Assembly (NCBI RefSeq): GCF_015191005.1
Contig: NZ_CP040442.1
Location: forward strand, 868,001-932,000
Source: Kaistella flava (ex Peng et al. 2021)
GTDB lineage: Bacteria; Bacteroidota; Bacteroidia; Flavobacteriales; Weeksellaceae
Length of the DNA: 64,000 bases
Direction of reading: 5' to 3'
Part shown: positions 18,371 through 27,864 of the stretch, piece after piece
Layout of the letters: each line of letters starts with the position of its first letter
Position numbering within the stretch: position 1 is the stretch's first letter
Position numbers and translations under genes: made by a program
The notes under the pieces: generated by a model
What the model was told of the DNA's origin: nothing
What the model saw: only the letters and a program-made list of their open reading frames with translations
Databases searched by the model: none

Positions 18371-18450
18371 TTAATCTTTCGTTTTATGTGAAAGAAATGA
18401 AGTAAGAATTTAGCATTATAAAGCAGTTTTATTAGTAGGACTGCTTTTTT
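18361..18450 (+). repeat. Left direct repeat of the Wadjet-like island
   Basis: About 90 bp starting CTCAAAATAA and including TTAATCTTTC, GAAAGAAATGAA, ATTTAGCATTA and the terminator hairpin. It is about 90 percent identical to 24993-25079. It carries the stop codon of the UPF0158 gene. Confidence 0.75.
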
Positions 18451-18452
18451 TT
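18420..18452 (+). terminator. Terminator after the UPF0158 gene
   Basis: AAAGCAGT (18420-18427) pairs with ACTGCTTT (from 18440) and is followed by a run of T. It is duplicated at 25051. The interval up to 18678 contains a promoter-like module and no gene. Confidence 0.8.
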
Positions 18453-18490
18453 GCTAATTCCTACGGTTTTTGAAGCACTAATCGGCTTTC

Positions 18491-18533
18491 CCTTTTATTG
18501 AAATAATTTAGTTATTTTTGAAAGTAATAAACG
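18491..18533 (+). promoter_or_regulatory. Promoter-like module, copy 1
   Basis: CCTTTTATTGAAATAATTTA followed by GTTATTTTTGAAAGTAATAA and ACG. It contains the -7 type box TATTTTTG at 18513-18520. Related sequences lie at 26690, 27747 and 29250, each upstream of a gene. It probably drives the Wadjet-like operon, leaving a leader of about 150 nt. Confidence 0.5.
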
Positions 18534-18677
18534 GAGATTTTTTCACAGGTTACCATTCTGTAAAAGCTAAACAATCAGTTTACATAAATGTACATTTGGT
18601 TTTACCTACGATTTTTCCAACGCGGAGAAAACCAAAAGAATTGTTTTGTGCCAATGCTAGTTAAATAAAACATATAG

Positions 18678-19874
18678 ATGAATACATTCAATGACATAAA
18701 GGAATTAATTTCTGCTTTGAAAAGAGAGGAAAAATTGATTTCTGAAATGTTTAGCAAAAGAAAATCTATTGATTACAAGTACAGCGATGCGATAGCCTTG
18801 GTTGATTATGACGAAAATCGGATTGATTATTTAATACAAAGATCAGTTGTAAGAGAAAATGGAGGATTATTAGAGCTTGACGACCAATTTTTAGAATTTT
18901 TTGAACAGATTTTAGATGTTAATGAGGAAATTAACTTGTCTTATATTGATGAAAACATCAAAAATATTAGAGAAAATATTGATTACTTTTTAAATGAAAA
19001 TAATGAGAACAAAAAATACAGTTATCTACGATTTATAAAAAAGACCTTTCGGAAAATGGGAACTGTTACTCGTCGAAGTGTCGTAGATTTGAGACGAAAT
19101 ATCGAGAATACTTTTAAAAATGAAGCTAATTATAAAAACAAACAACTAAAGTTAGAAAATTTCGATACGAAGAGAAAAGTTATTGAAAACCTCATTAATC
19201 ATACTTTAAAATTGATTAACGAAGATGAAATTACATTTTTCAACAGAGCATTAGATGAAGAACTCAACAGAATTATTATTGAGCTAAAATACCAATTGGG
19301 AGAATGTTCGCATAACTTGATTGAAATAGAAAAACAAATCATAGATTATCTGAATCAAATAAAGCATCAAGGGAAATTTTTAGAAAAACTTCGAAAATTA
19401 AAATACTTAAAAGACCATTTTACAATTGAAGCTGAAACGGATATTAAGCAAATAATAGCCACTAAAAACCAAGTTGTTTTTGAAACAAGATCAATTGAAC
19501 GCTTAAATTTATCATTAGATTTTCTTCGAGAAAGCGAAAAAGCTTTTGAAGCGATTAAAAGAATTGCAAAAAATCATAAAAACAGAAACCATTCCAAACC
19601 GATATTAGCTGATAGAATTTCTGATGAATACCTCGAAAGCAATATTGAAAGTGAAGTGATGATAAATTTGGAAGAAATTAGAAATAAGTTTGTGGCAACG
19701 AGCGATAATCTCTTCAATTTTATTCTTCATTATGATTTTCAGAAAGAAGTTGATTTTGATGAACGAGTGACGGTTTTTTGTCAAATTATTTCTCAGTATG
19801 AGCAAGAATTAGTCATAGAAGATGATTTTCAAAAAACAAATGATATAGAATACGCCATCGTATATTCAAGATAA
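18678..19874 (+). CDS. jetA: Wadjet-like JetA subunit (MksF-like kleisin)
   Basis: 398 residues, highly charged and helical, with no signal or membrane segment. It has an N-terminal winged-helix-like part (DAIALVDYDENRIDYLIQRSVVRENGGLLELDDQFLEFF, given here by position 38-78) and long coiled-coil stretches from about 95 to 320. Size, charge and position before a small acidic subunit, an SMC-like ATPase and a Toprim protein match JetA/MksF, the kleisin of Wadjet anti-plasmid condensin. The assignment rests mainly on gene order. The next gene follows after 5 bp. Confidence 0.75.
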   Translation: MNTFNDIKELISALKREEKLISEMFSKRKSIDYKYSDAIALVDYDENRIDYLIQRSVVRENGGLLELDDQFLEFFEQILDVNEEINLSYIDENIKNIRENIDYFLNENNENKKYSYLRFIKKTFRKMGTVTRRSVVDLRRNIENTFKNEANYKNKQLKLENFDTKRKVIENLINHTLKLINEDEITFFNRALDEELNRIIIELKYQLGECSHNLIEIEKQIIDYLNQIKHQGKFLEKLRKLKYLKDHFTIEAETDIKQIIATKNQVVFETRSIERLNLSLDFLRESEKAFEAIKRIAKNHKNRNHSKPILADRISDEYLESNIESEVMINLEEIRNKFVATSDNLFNFILHYDFQKEVDFDERVTVFCQIISQYEQELVIEDDFQKTNDIEYAIVYSR

Positions 19875-19879
19875 AGCTT

Positions 19880-20452
19880 ATGATTACAAAATATACTTCA
19901 GAGATATTTGACGTGCTTCGCAGAGGACAATTTATCTGTTCAAACAGTCCAAATGAACATATTCAAACCCTCTATAAAGTACTGGAAGAACAAGATACTT
20001 TTGCCGATTTATATGAGTATTTCTACCAAATCAATTACATTTTAGAGCAAGGCAACGAATATTTTTATTTTAGTCGTGTTGAAAACAATGTTGATTTAGA
20101 CAGAAAATTAGAAAAAGCATTTAATTGGATTGATATTTTAGATTTCTTTAAAACTTTTGATTCTTCTTTTGATGTTGGCTTTCGGTTTTCGCCCGCAGAT
20201 ATTGTCAATCAGTTAAAAAATAATGCTGATTTAAAAACAAAATTAGATAGTCTTAAAAAAATAAGCGGTGAACAAAAAAATTATACCGACCGAATTAAAA
20301 AAATAATTGAAAAACTAGAAAAAGATAATTTCATTACTTTAGAAAATGAAATTTCTGAAACCTACAAAGTTTTAACTTCTTTCAATTACTTAAAAGACAT
20401 CATTACAACTATTAATATTCCTGAAGAAATAGAAAATGAGATACCTGAATAA
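19880..20452 (+). CDS. jetB: Wadjet-like JetB subunit (MksE-like)
   Basis: 190 residues, acidic, helical and soluble. The N-terminal 90 residues (ITKYTSEIFDVLRRGQFIC, then YFYFSR) form a likely winged-helix module as in MukE/MksE/JetB. It lies between the kleisin-like and SMC-like genes and overlaps the latter by 17 bp, implying coupled translation and complex formation. By family knowledge JetB bridges JetA and JetC in the DNA-extruding complex. Confidence 0.75.
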   Translation: MITKYTSEIFDVLRRGQFICSNSPNEHIQTLYKVLEEQDTFADLYEYFYQINYILEQGNEYFYFSRVENNVDLDRKLEKAFNWIDILDFFKTFDSSFDVGFRFSPADIVNQLKNNADLKTKLDSLKKISGEQKNYTDRIKKIIEKLEKDNFITLENEISETYKVLTSFNYLKDIITTINIPEEIENEIPE

Positions 20453-23400
20453 AATAGTTTTTATCAACAGTGCATCTATAAAATATGCCGAAATTGAGTT
20501 AGACGGAAACACCCACTTAATTGGTACACAAGGTGTTGGAAAAAGTACTTTGCTTCGAGCTATTTTATTTTTTTATAATGCGAATAAAACGAAATTGGGC
20601 ATCCCAAGAGAGAAGAAAAGCTTTGACGATTATTATTTTGAGTATCAAAACTCCTATATTATTTATGAAGTTGTTAAAGATAATGTCCCCTTTTGTGTTT
20701 TAGCCTACAAAGTAAATGGCAAGGTTGCTTTTCGATTTTTTAATTCAGAATACAAACGAGAAAATTTTGTTGATGCAAATAATCGAGCCTTTGAAAGCTG
20801 GGATAAAATTAGAAATGCGTTTGGAAAAGAAATTCATTACACGCCTTTGGTTTCAAGTTATGAAGATTTTCGCAGGATAATTTATGGCGATAACAAAGGA
20901 CTAAATGCTGATTTTAGAAAATATGCTTTAATTGAAAGTAAGCAATATCAAAACATTCCTAGAACCATCCAAAATGTATTGTTGAACTCCAATTTAGAGG
21001 CCAAATTCATCAAAGACACCATTATCAATTCTTTAAATGAAGATGAATTTATAATCGATATTGAAAACTATGCAAAAAGTCATTTGCGGGATTTTGAAAC
21101 TCAAATTAATGATATTAAAATATGGTTTAACAAAAACAAAAAAGGTCAAATTATTGTTCGAAATCAAGCAGATAGAGTGATTGATAAATACAGAGTTTTT
21201 AATTATTTGAATAGAGAAAAAAGAGAATTAGCTTTAAGTTTAAATTCTCGAATGTCTTATATTGAAGGCGAAAAACCCATTTTATTATCCAATTTTTCGA
21301 CTGAAAACAATACTTTTAATTCCATTTTTAAAAAGAAAGAAAACCTACAAGAACTTCATTTAAAAAGAGAACAAAATATTGTTTCGGATATTAAATATAT
21401 AACAAAAGAATTAGCAAAGGCTGGCGAAAAACAAACAGAATACAAAAATCAAAATATTACCTATTTAATTCAAAAAGTAGCGCAAAAAAACACATTGAGT
21501 AATGAGCAAAAAACCTTGGGTGAAGAAAAAAATCTTCTCACTTCTTCTTTTGGTTTAATTAGTCAAAAATATGAAGCTTTATTAGCTCAGGTTCAAAACC
21601 AACATCAGGAATATACAAATACTCAAAACGCCGAAACAAATAAAATCCAAAGTGAATTTAGTGATGAAAAAGCTGCATTAATCGATCGGTATCAAGCGTT
21701 GATTTCACAAATTAAACAAGATCATAAAGCGGAACAAGAAAAGGCTTTTAACGAATTAAAAAATATTGAAAGTGAAGAAAATCGTATTAAAAATAAAAAA
21801 TCTGAACTAAAACATCAAACCTTTTTTATTGCAGAAATTGAAAAATGCAAAGCAGAAAAAGAAACGCTAAACAATCAGTTAAATACATCTACTTCAATAA
21901 TTTCAGATTCAAAAAACAAATCAGAAAACATTCGAAAAGAATGGGAATTAGAAACAAAAGAAATAGAAAGAAATTTTACCGTTTCCATTGAAAAAGCAAT
22001 AGACAATAGTAAAAAATTGGAAGCCGAAATTGAGGTCATTCAAAACAAAATCAAACAAAGTAAATCTTCATTTTACGGTTGGTTAAATGATACAATACCA
22101 AATTGGGAAAATACGATTGGGAAAGTAATTGATGAAGATACTGTGCTTTTTAATTCGGACTTAAATCCTAAATTAATTGATAATGAAGTCGCAACTTTTT
22201 ACGGTATAGAGCTAAATTTAAATGCTTTGAATAGCAGAATAAAAACGGTAAAAGAATATAATTTTGATATTGAAGAACTTAAAAATAAGATTAAAGAAGT
22301 TCAAAAAGCAAGTGATAAATTAAATTTAGATAAAAGTTCTAGTTTGCTAAAACTTAAAACTAAATTCCAGAAAATTCTAAAAGAGTTTAAAGATAAAAGT
22401 GCAGAGAACGAATATGTTAGTACACAAACTAATGAAAAATTAAAGAAAAATAACATTGAATTTAATGAATGGCTTCAAAAAGCTCAATCTGAAAAAGGAA
22501 AAATTCTATTAAGTTTGGATAGTGAATTGGATAAAATAACTTCTCAAAAGATTAAGGCACAAGAGCAAATAGAGCTCATTAAAAAAGGAATTGAGCGCAA
22601 AATTACTTTAAAAGAAAAAGAACGAGCCACCGAAATTTCAAATCTAAACACCATAAAGAATACTAGAATTGAAGAAATTTCAACCGCAATTTCTGCAAAT
22701 AAAATAGCGTGTGACAATCGTATTCTTGAACTTAAAAAACAACAAACTTCAGAGCTCGACGATAAAGGTGCAGATACAAAAAGACTTCATTTAATTGATG
22801 TTAGATTAACAGAATTGGTAAAATCAATAGATTTCATAGCTTTTAATGAACGTATCGTTATTGAATTTGAAAAAGACAAAAGAGAACTTTTTGATAAAAT
22901 GCCGGAACTGAAAGCAAATAAAATAAGTTTAGAAAAAAAGCAACATGCTTTCGAAACGGAACATAAAATTGAACTTAATAAATTAGAAGAAAAATATAGA
23001 AATCAAAAAGAGATTGTTGATAAAATTCAATTAAAGATTACTGAATTTGAGAGTGACGAAAGTAAGTTTCTAGAGTTTAAGAAATCTGAAACATATGCAA
23101 GTATTCAAGCTTATTTTTCTGATGCAACAAACAAAGTTGAAGATACAAAAACTGCTGTTGCAATTATTTCGGAAATAAATGACAAGCATTATAAAGGAAT
23201 TGAAACCTTCAAAGAATTGCAGCAAGCCATCAATAATTTTAATGGAAACTTTAATGAGCATAATATTTTCAGTTTTAAAGTAAAATTAAATGAAGATATA
23301 GATTTTCTAAATTTCGCCTCAGACTTAAAAGAGTTTATTGAAGCCGATAAAATAAATGAATTTGAAAAAAGAGTTAACGAACGCTTTGCCAATATTATTC

Positions 23401-24134
23401 GATTAATTGGAAGAGAAACTACCGAGTTAAACTCAAAGGAAGCAGAAATTGAAAAAATTATCAGAAAAATAAATGACGATTTTGTAAACAAAAATTTTGT
23501 GCAAGCTATTAAAGAAATGGAAATGAGAACGCAAAAAAGTTCCAATCCGATAGTGAAATTACTCATTCAGATTAAAGAATTTAACGACGAGAATAGTTTG
23601 CTTTTAGGCGAATCAAATCTATTTACGGGTTCAGATACCAATTCAAAAAATCAAAAAGCAGTAGAATTATTAAAACAACTGGTAAAAGAGCTCGAAAAAT
23701 CTAAAAATACTTCAGTTACATTATCAGAATCTTTTGATTTACAGTTTAGAATTGTAGAAAACGACAATGATTCTGGTTGGGTGGAAAAACTTTCGAATGT
23801 GGGAAGTGAAGGAACAGATGTTTTAGTAAAGGCAATGATTAATATTTTGCTGCTGAATGTATTTAAAGAAAGTGCTTCCAAACAATTTAAAGACTTTAAA
23901 TTGCATTGTATGATGGATGAAATTGGACGACTTCACCCAAATAATGTAAAAGGAATTTTACGATTTGCCAATGAAAGAAACATTTTATTAATCAATGGTT
24001 CGCCAACAAGCCAAAATGCGACTGACTATAAATACACCTATAAACTCGCCAAAGAGCAATCTAAAACGGATGCTAAAAAATATATCACTAAAATAAATCG
24101 ATTGGTAAAAGTTAACTCAAAAGTTCTTAATTAA
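20436..24134 (+). CDS. jetC: Wadjet-like JetC SMC-type ATPase (MksB-like)
   Basis: 1232 residues. The N-terminal ATPase head has Walker A GTQGVGKST at residues 30-38. Two long coiled-coil arms (about 265-570 and 600-960) flank a hinge-like region. The C-terminal head has a signature-like SNVGSEGTDVLVKAM and Walker B LHCMMDE near residue 1161. This is the SMC/MukB-type architecture of JetC/MksB, the loop-extruding motor of Wadjet. The start codon lies inside jetB, and the stop overlaps jetD (TAATG). The head and length are intact. Confidence 0.85.
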   Translation: MRYLNKIVFINSASIKYAEIELDGNTHLIGTQGVGKSTLLRAILFFYNANKTKLGIPREKKSFDDYYFEYQNSYIIYEVVKDNVPFCVLAYKVNGKVAFRFFNSEYKRENFVDANNRAFESWDKIRNAFGKEIHYTPLVSSYEDFRRIIYGDNKGLNADFRKYALIESKQYQNIPRTIQNVLLNSNLEAKFIKDTIINSLNEDEFIIDIENYAKSHLRDFETQINDIKIWFNKNKKGQIIVRNQADRVIDKYRVFNYLNREKRELALSLNSRMSYIEGEKPILLSNFSTENNTFNSIFKKKENLQELHLKREQNIVSDIKYITKELAKAGEKQTEYKNQNITYLIQKVAQKNTLSNEQKTLGEEKNLLTSSFGLISQKYEALLAQVQNQHQEYTNTQNAETNKIQSEFSDEKAALIDRYQALISQIKQDHKAEQEKAFNELKNIESEENRIKNKKSELKHQTFFIAEIEKCKAEKETLNNQLNTSTSIISDSKNKSENIRKEWELETKEIERNFTVSIEKAIDNSKKLEAEIEVIQNKIKQSKSSFYGWLNDTIPNWENTIGKVIDEDTVLFNSDLNPKLIDNEVATFYGIELNLNALNSRIKTVKEYNFDIEELKNKIKEVQKASDKLNLDKSSSLLKLKTKFQKILKEFKDKSAENEYVSTQTNEKLKKNNIEFNEWLQKAQSEKGKILLSLDSELDKITSQKIKAQEQIELIKKGIERKITLKEKERATEISNLNTIKNTRIEEISTAISANKIACDNRILELKKQQTSELDDKGADTKRLHLIDVRLTELVKSIDFIAFNERIVIEFEKDKRELFDKMPELKANKISLEKKQHAFETEHKIELNKLEEKYRNQKEIVDKIQLKITEFESDESKFLEFKKSETYASIQAYFSDATNKVEDTKTAVAIISEINDKHYKGIETFKELQQAINNFNGNFNEHNIFSFKVKLNEDIDFLNFASDLKEFIEADKINEFEKRVNERFANIIRLIGRETTELNSKEAEIEKIIRKINDDFVNKNFVQAIKEMEMRTQKSSNPIVKLLIQIKEFNDENSLLLGESNLFTGSDTNSKNQKAVELLKQLVKELEKSKNTSVTLSESFDLQFRIVENDNDSGWVEKLSNVGSEGTDVLVKAMINILLLNVFKESASKQFKDFKLHCMMDEIGRLHPNNVKGILRFANERNILLINGSPTSQNATDYKYTYKLAKEQSKTDAKKYITKINRLVKVNSKVLN

Positions 24135-25006
24135 TGAATTTAACTTTAAAAATCGCAAAAGTATTAGTTCAACTCATCAAAGGTGAAACTATTCCAGGCA
24201 GTTCTGCTAGATGCAAGTTCATTGACGATTTAGTAGCAGAAAATATCATTTTCAGAAAGGGAAAACATCAAAAAACTTTACAGTTGTTAGATGAAAACCA
24301 ACTGCAAATTTACTTAGAAAACCAACTGCAAATTAATGATTTAGAAAGTTATATTTTACTTCTAGAAAACAAAAATTCAAGTCGTTCAGAATCTGTAAAA
24401 ATCACCAGCGATTCTAAAAAATCTAAAGAAAGAGCTTTTAAAGGCTTTTTGGTAAATTGTTATTCTCCAATTATAGCTGAACTAAACAATCGGATGGTAA
24501 CAATCAATCCGGCATTAGGTAGTTTTATTTTTATTTATGACTATGAAACTTTTAAAATACCCGAAAATATAACGATTATAGGAGTGGAAAACGCCAAAAA
24601 CTTTAGTCAAATTCAAGAACAGAAATACTTATTTGAAGGTTTAAATCCATTATTTGTTTCACGTTATCCACAAAATCAAAACAAAGATTTGATAAAATGG
24701 TTGAAATCTATTCCTAACAATTATCTACATTTTGGAGACTTTGACCTAGCAGGAATTGGAATTTATTTAAATGAATACAAAAAGCATTTGGGGCAAAAGG
24801 CTACATTTTTCGTCCCTGAAAATATTAAAAGTGATTTAAGGGAAAATGGAAATAGAGAAAGATTTAATAAGCAAAAACTAAATTTTAAAACAGATAGTAT
24901 TCAGGAAGTGAAAATTTTGGAATTACTGGAAATCATCAACTTAGAAAAAAAGGGTTTAGACCAGGAATATTACATTCAACCTGAAACACCAACTCAAAAT
25001 AACTAA
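24134..25006 (+). CDS. jetD: Wadjet-like JetD Toprim nuclease subunit
   Basis: 290 residues, shorter than commonly described JetD proteins of roughly 380-400. The Toprim-like core is at the C-terminal half: IIGVENAKNF (glutamate strand), then YLHFGDFDLAGIGIY with the DxD-type metal site. The N-terminal part probably binds JetA/JetC or DNA. By family knowledge JetD cleaves plasmid DNA after loop extrusion stalls. Its last residues are encoded within the right copy of the flanking direct repeat, so the C-terminus may have been set at the insertion junction. Confidence 0.78.
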   Translation: MNLTLKIAKVLVQLIKGETIPGSSARCKFIDDLVAENIIFRKGKHQKTLQLLDENQLQIYLENQLQINDLESYILLLENKNSSRSESVKITSDSKKSKERAFKGFLVNCYSPIIAELNNRMVTINPALGSFIFIYDYETFKIPENITIIGVENAKNFSQIQEQKYLFEGLNPLFVSRYPQNQNKDLIKWLKSIPNNYLHFGDFDLAGIGIYLNEYKKHLGQKATFFVPENIKSDLRENGNRERFNKQKLNFKTDSIQEVKILELLEIINLEKKGLDQEYYIQPETPTQNN

Positions 25007-25079
25007 TCTTTCTTCTATCTGAAAGAAATGAATTAACAATTTAGCATTACAAAGCAGTTTTTTAGTAGGACTGCTTTTT
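24993..25079 (+). repeat. Right direct repeat of the Wadjet-like island
   Basis: Begins CTCAAAATAACTAATC and includes GAAAGAAATGAATTAAC, ATTTAGCATTAC and the AAAGCAGT hairpin. It is about 90 percent identical to 18361-18450 in the same orientation. It overlaps the end of jetD. Confidence 0.75.
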
Positions 25080-25080
25080 G
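25051..25080 (+). terminator. Terminator after jetD
   Basis: AAAGCAGT (25051-25058) pairs with ACTGCTTT (25070-25077), followed by T. It is the duplicated copy of the terminator at 18420. Confidence 0.8.
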
Positions 25081-25319
25081 CTTTTTATTAGTTTAAAAAT
25101 ACAAAATCAATAGAGATCACGGTTCTCAAACTCCTTCCTTTTAATATTTGCAATTCATTTATTCACCAAAAAATATTAACTTCAACAAAGCGAATTCTAT
25201 TAGATTTTATGCAACGGTACCATAACAGCATTCATTGTCAACGAGAAACAAAACAGGAATTAACTCAAATTCGTGTGGCAGATATGATGTTTTTAGAAAT
25301 TTAAAATGGAAGAATAGTT
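25081..25319. other. Intergenic region, possible gene remnant
   Basis: AT-rich and mostly featureless. A 31-codon frame at 25209-25304 (ending KQELTQIRVADMMFLEI) could be a remnant of a longer gene but has no recognisable family. I see no repeat or hairpin. Confidence 0.3.
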
Positions 25320-26564
25320 ATGTTTCAAAAAACTACAAGAACTAACCAATTAGAAATTACCATTCTATTTCCGAGGGTTATTTTCAAATGTTTTTATGTA
25401 TTGTTCATTTCAATGGGGTTATACAGCAGTGCTCAGGATTCCATTCAACAAAAGAATATTTTCACTAACCTCAATGAAAAAGGAATCACCTTTGCCGTTA
25501 GCGAATCATTGGAAGGTTACCAAAATTTGAAAGGTGGGATTAAAACAGGAACTGCTTATGCTTCCACTTTCGATGCGAACATCAATTTGGATTTGCAAAA
25601 ATTAATAGGACTGAAAAATGCTACTTTTTATGCCGACCTTCAGTATCACGCCGGAGATAATCCTTCTAAAAAATTAATTGGCGATTTTCAACTTTTTGAT
25701 AGAAATAATTCATTTCCCTTTGCACAAATATTTGAATTTTGGTATCAGCAGAAACTGTTTAATTCGAAGTTAAGAATAAAAATAGGTAAGATCGATGCCA
25801 ATACAGAATTTAGCGTAATTGAAAACGGACTTGAATTTATGAACAGTTCAACACAGGTTTCGCCGACACTTTTCGTTTTTCCAACCTTTCCTGATCCAGC
25901 GCCGGGAATTAATGTTTTTTTTACACCGGGAAAATTATTTTACTTCAGTCTGGGAATAGATTATGCTAATCAAAAGGCAGGATTTCTCAATTTTTATGGA
26001 AATCCAATGTCTGACCAACCAACGAAAAACGGAGTATTGCTTTTAAGTGAAGCGGGTTTAACATGGAGTCATTTATCCAGATTTAAAAAAGATGGAAATT
26101 TTAAACTTGGCTTATGGCAACATACGGGAACTTTCTCGAACTTTAATGATAAAAGCAAGCAAGGTGCAAATGGGATGTACGCCATATTTAACCAAACATT
26201 ATGGCAACCTTTTTCTGACCAAACAAATGACAGAGGAATACGAATGTTTCTTGATTTAGGTTTAACTGACCCCAATCTCACAGCAATTTACGCACAATAT
26301 GGCGGTGGTATTATTTGGACAGGCTTGTCTGCCAAGCGAAGTAATGACGCCCTAGGTTTTTCGGCAAACTATGTGAATTTAAGTCCCCAATTAAATTTGT
26401 CAAAACAGAACGAAGCCAACGTGGAAGCTTTTTATAAATTAGTCATTACGAATTGGTTCAATGTAAAAGCAGATGTACAGTACATCATTAATCCGGGTGG
26501 TCAATTTAATAATGCTTTGGTGGGCACGATGATCCTCAACTTTCAATTAGGATCGCAAAATTAA
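25320..26564 (+). CDS. Carbohydrate porin (OprB-like)
   Basis: 414 residues, with a long N-terminus whose hydrophobic segment (CFYVLFISMGLYSSAQ) serves as signal peptide; the true start may be a later ATG. The mature part is an outer-membrane beta-barrel with alternating aromatic strands. OprB-family blocks are FAQIFEFWYQQ, LRIKIGKIDANTEF, FPDPAPGINVFFTPG and, at the end, WFNVKADVQYIINPGGQ. It probably allows passive uptake of sugars or other small solutes. Single gene with no sugar-metabolism neighbours. Confidence 0.82.
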   Translation: MFQKTTRTNQLEITILFPRVIFKCFYVLFISMGLYSSAQDSIQQKNIFTNLNEKGITFAVSESLEGYQNLKGGIKTGTAYASTFDANINLDLQKLIGLKNATFYADLQYHAGDNPSKKLIGDFQLFDRNNSFPFAQIFEFWYQQKLFNSKLRIKIGKIDANTEFSVIENGLEFMNSSTQVSPTLFVFPTFPDPAPGINVFFTPGKLFYFSLGIDYANQKAGFLNFYGNPMSDQPTKNGVLLLSEAGLTWSHLSRFKKDGNFKLGLWQHTGTFSNFNDKSKQGANGMYAIFNQTLWQPFSDQTNDRGIRMFLDLGLTDPNLTAIYAQYGGGIIWTGLSAKRSNDALGFSANYVNLSPQLNLSKQNEANVEAFYKLVITNWFNVKADVQYIINPGGQFNNALVGTMILNFQLGSQN

Positions 26565-26993
26565 GTGGTTTGTTTTAAGAAAAGCAGCGGTAAAAAGAAT
26601 TAAACATTCTTCAGAAATGGAATTTTCTAAACTCGGAAGAAAAACATTTGACTGCGGTCATTTCGGTGAGGCATTATACTAATTTCCTTCCTTTTATTAA
26701 AATGATTTAGCTATTTTCGAAAGTAATAAAACGTTTTTTTTCAAAGACTGACGTTTACGGATATTTTAACCAAAAAACGTTTAAAAATGACATATAGAAT
26801 TGGAGACACTTATATAAGCTTTGAGAAAATTTTAGCGATAAAACTAAGCTTTCGTTTTGTCTGCAAGACAAGAAATACAAGCACGCTGAATCTTCGGCTT
26901 TGCGCCAGATCAAATTCATTTTGGAAACTTTTCTCCAACTTTTTTCAGGTAACGAATGATCGAATTTAGCATTTAACAGGTTATATTTATACC
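26565..26993 (+). promoter_or_regulatory. Intergenic region with promoter-like module, copy 2
   Basis: The only clear element is the module at 26690-26733 (CCTTTTATTAAAATGATTTA, then CTATTTTCGAAAGTAATAAA). It has a -7-like TATTTTCG and is related to the copies at 18491, 27747 and 29250. The 60-codon frame inside (from 26787) has no coding character. The leader to the next gene is about 260 nt. Confidence 0.4.
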
Positions 26994-27716
26994 ATGAAAA
27001 TAATACATCTTTTTATTCCCTTTGCACTGCTTATCCTGGGAATTTCTGCATTCACTGTTTCAAAATCTGATGATGAAATTTTTCTAATCTATCAGGTCAA
27101 TTTAAAAAAACAAGATTTAAAACTATACTGGAAGGATGATAAGAATCAAGAATTCAAAAGCATTCAAAATCTAAAAAACTGGCTTGGCGCAAAAAAAGAG
27201 AGGCTTATATTCGCAACAAATGCGGGAATGTATAAGGCGGACAACTCCCCACTGGGTCTCTTTATCCAGGATCAAAAAATGATTACTCCATTGAATACCA
27301 GGAAAGCTGCGGGTAATTTTTATTGGAAACCGAATGGCGTTTTGTATATCGATACTGGAAACAATGCTGTTATTTGTACCACTGAGAATTTTAAAAATAA
27401 TGGAAAGATAAAATACGCCACTCAATCCGGTCCCATGCTTGTTATTAATGGAAAAATTCACCCGGACTTTAAACAAGGATCTACGAATTTGAATATCCGA
27501 AATGGAGTTGGTGTCTTACCAAATAATGATTTAGTTTTTATCATGTCCAAAAGAGAAGTCAGCCTTTTTGATTTTGCAAAGCGCTTAAAAGAATTAGGTT
27601 GTAAAAATGCCCTTTCTTTTGACGGTTTTGTTAGCAGAACCTATCAACCTGAAAAAAACTGGATACAGACCGACGGTAATTTCGGAGTCATCGTAGGAGT
27701 GACAACTCATCAATAA
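26994..27716 (+). CDS. Secreted phosphodiester glycosidase-family protein (NAGPA/DUF2233)
   Basis: 240 residues with a signal peptide (FIPFALLILGISAFTVS). The family core runs from about residue 70: FATNAGMYKADNSPLGLFI, NFYWKPNGVLYI, ATQSGPMLVINGKIHP, NIRNGVGVL and the end block CKNALSFDGFVSR. Family members hydrolyse N-acetylglucosamine-1-phosphodiester-like bonds, including in phage or cell-wall contexts; the exact substrate here is unknown. Full length. No operon partner. Confidence 0.82.
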   Translation: MKIIHLFIPFALLILGISAFTVSKSDDEIFLIYQVNLKKQDLKLYWKDDKNQEFKSIQNLKNWLGAKKERLIFATNAGMYKADNSPLGLFIQDQKMITPLNTRKAAGNFYWKPNGVLYIDTGNNAVICTTENFKNNGKIKYATQSGPMLVINGKIHPDFKQGSTNLNIRNGVGVLPNNDLVFIMSKREVSLFDFAKRLKELGCKNALSFDGFVSRTYQPEKNWIQTDGNFGVIVGVTTHQ

Positions 27717-27746
27717 ATGGATTATGGTAAGCATTGCAGAAAAAGA

Positions 27747-27771
27747 TACTTTTTTTGAAAGTAATAAACGG
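27747..27771 (+). promoter_or_regulatory. Promoter-like module, copy 3
   Basis: TACTTTTTTTGAAAGTAATA followed by AACGG. This is the right half of the module seen at 18491, 26690 and 29250. It lies about 95 bp upstream of the metallothionein-like gene. Confidence 0.4.
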
Positions 27772-27805
27772 TATTTTTCAACCTCTTAAAGTTCTATAAT
27801 AAAAA

Positions 27806-27830
27806 TAAAATGTATCCTTTATACATTTTA
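27806..27830 (+). promoter_or_regulatory. Perfect inverted repeat upstream of the metallothionein-like gene
   Basis: TAAAATGTAT and ATACATTTTA are perfectly complementary around CCTTT. The centre is about 47 bp before the ATG. It could be a repressor operator, for instance for a metal sensor, or a leader hairpin. There is no T-run, so it is not a terminator. Confidence 0.45.
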
Positions 27831-27864
27831 TCAGTCTACTTAATGAACTTAAAATTTTAATAAA

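Noticed and set aside
25209..25304. 31-codon frame upstream of the porin
   Set aside because: Too short and unrecognised; kept only as a possible remnant.
26787..26969. 60-codon frame starting with a plausible ATG after a promoter-like module
   Set aside because: No protein-like composition, no family, and the neighbouring leader sequence explains it better.
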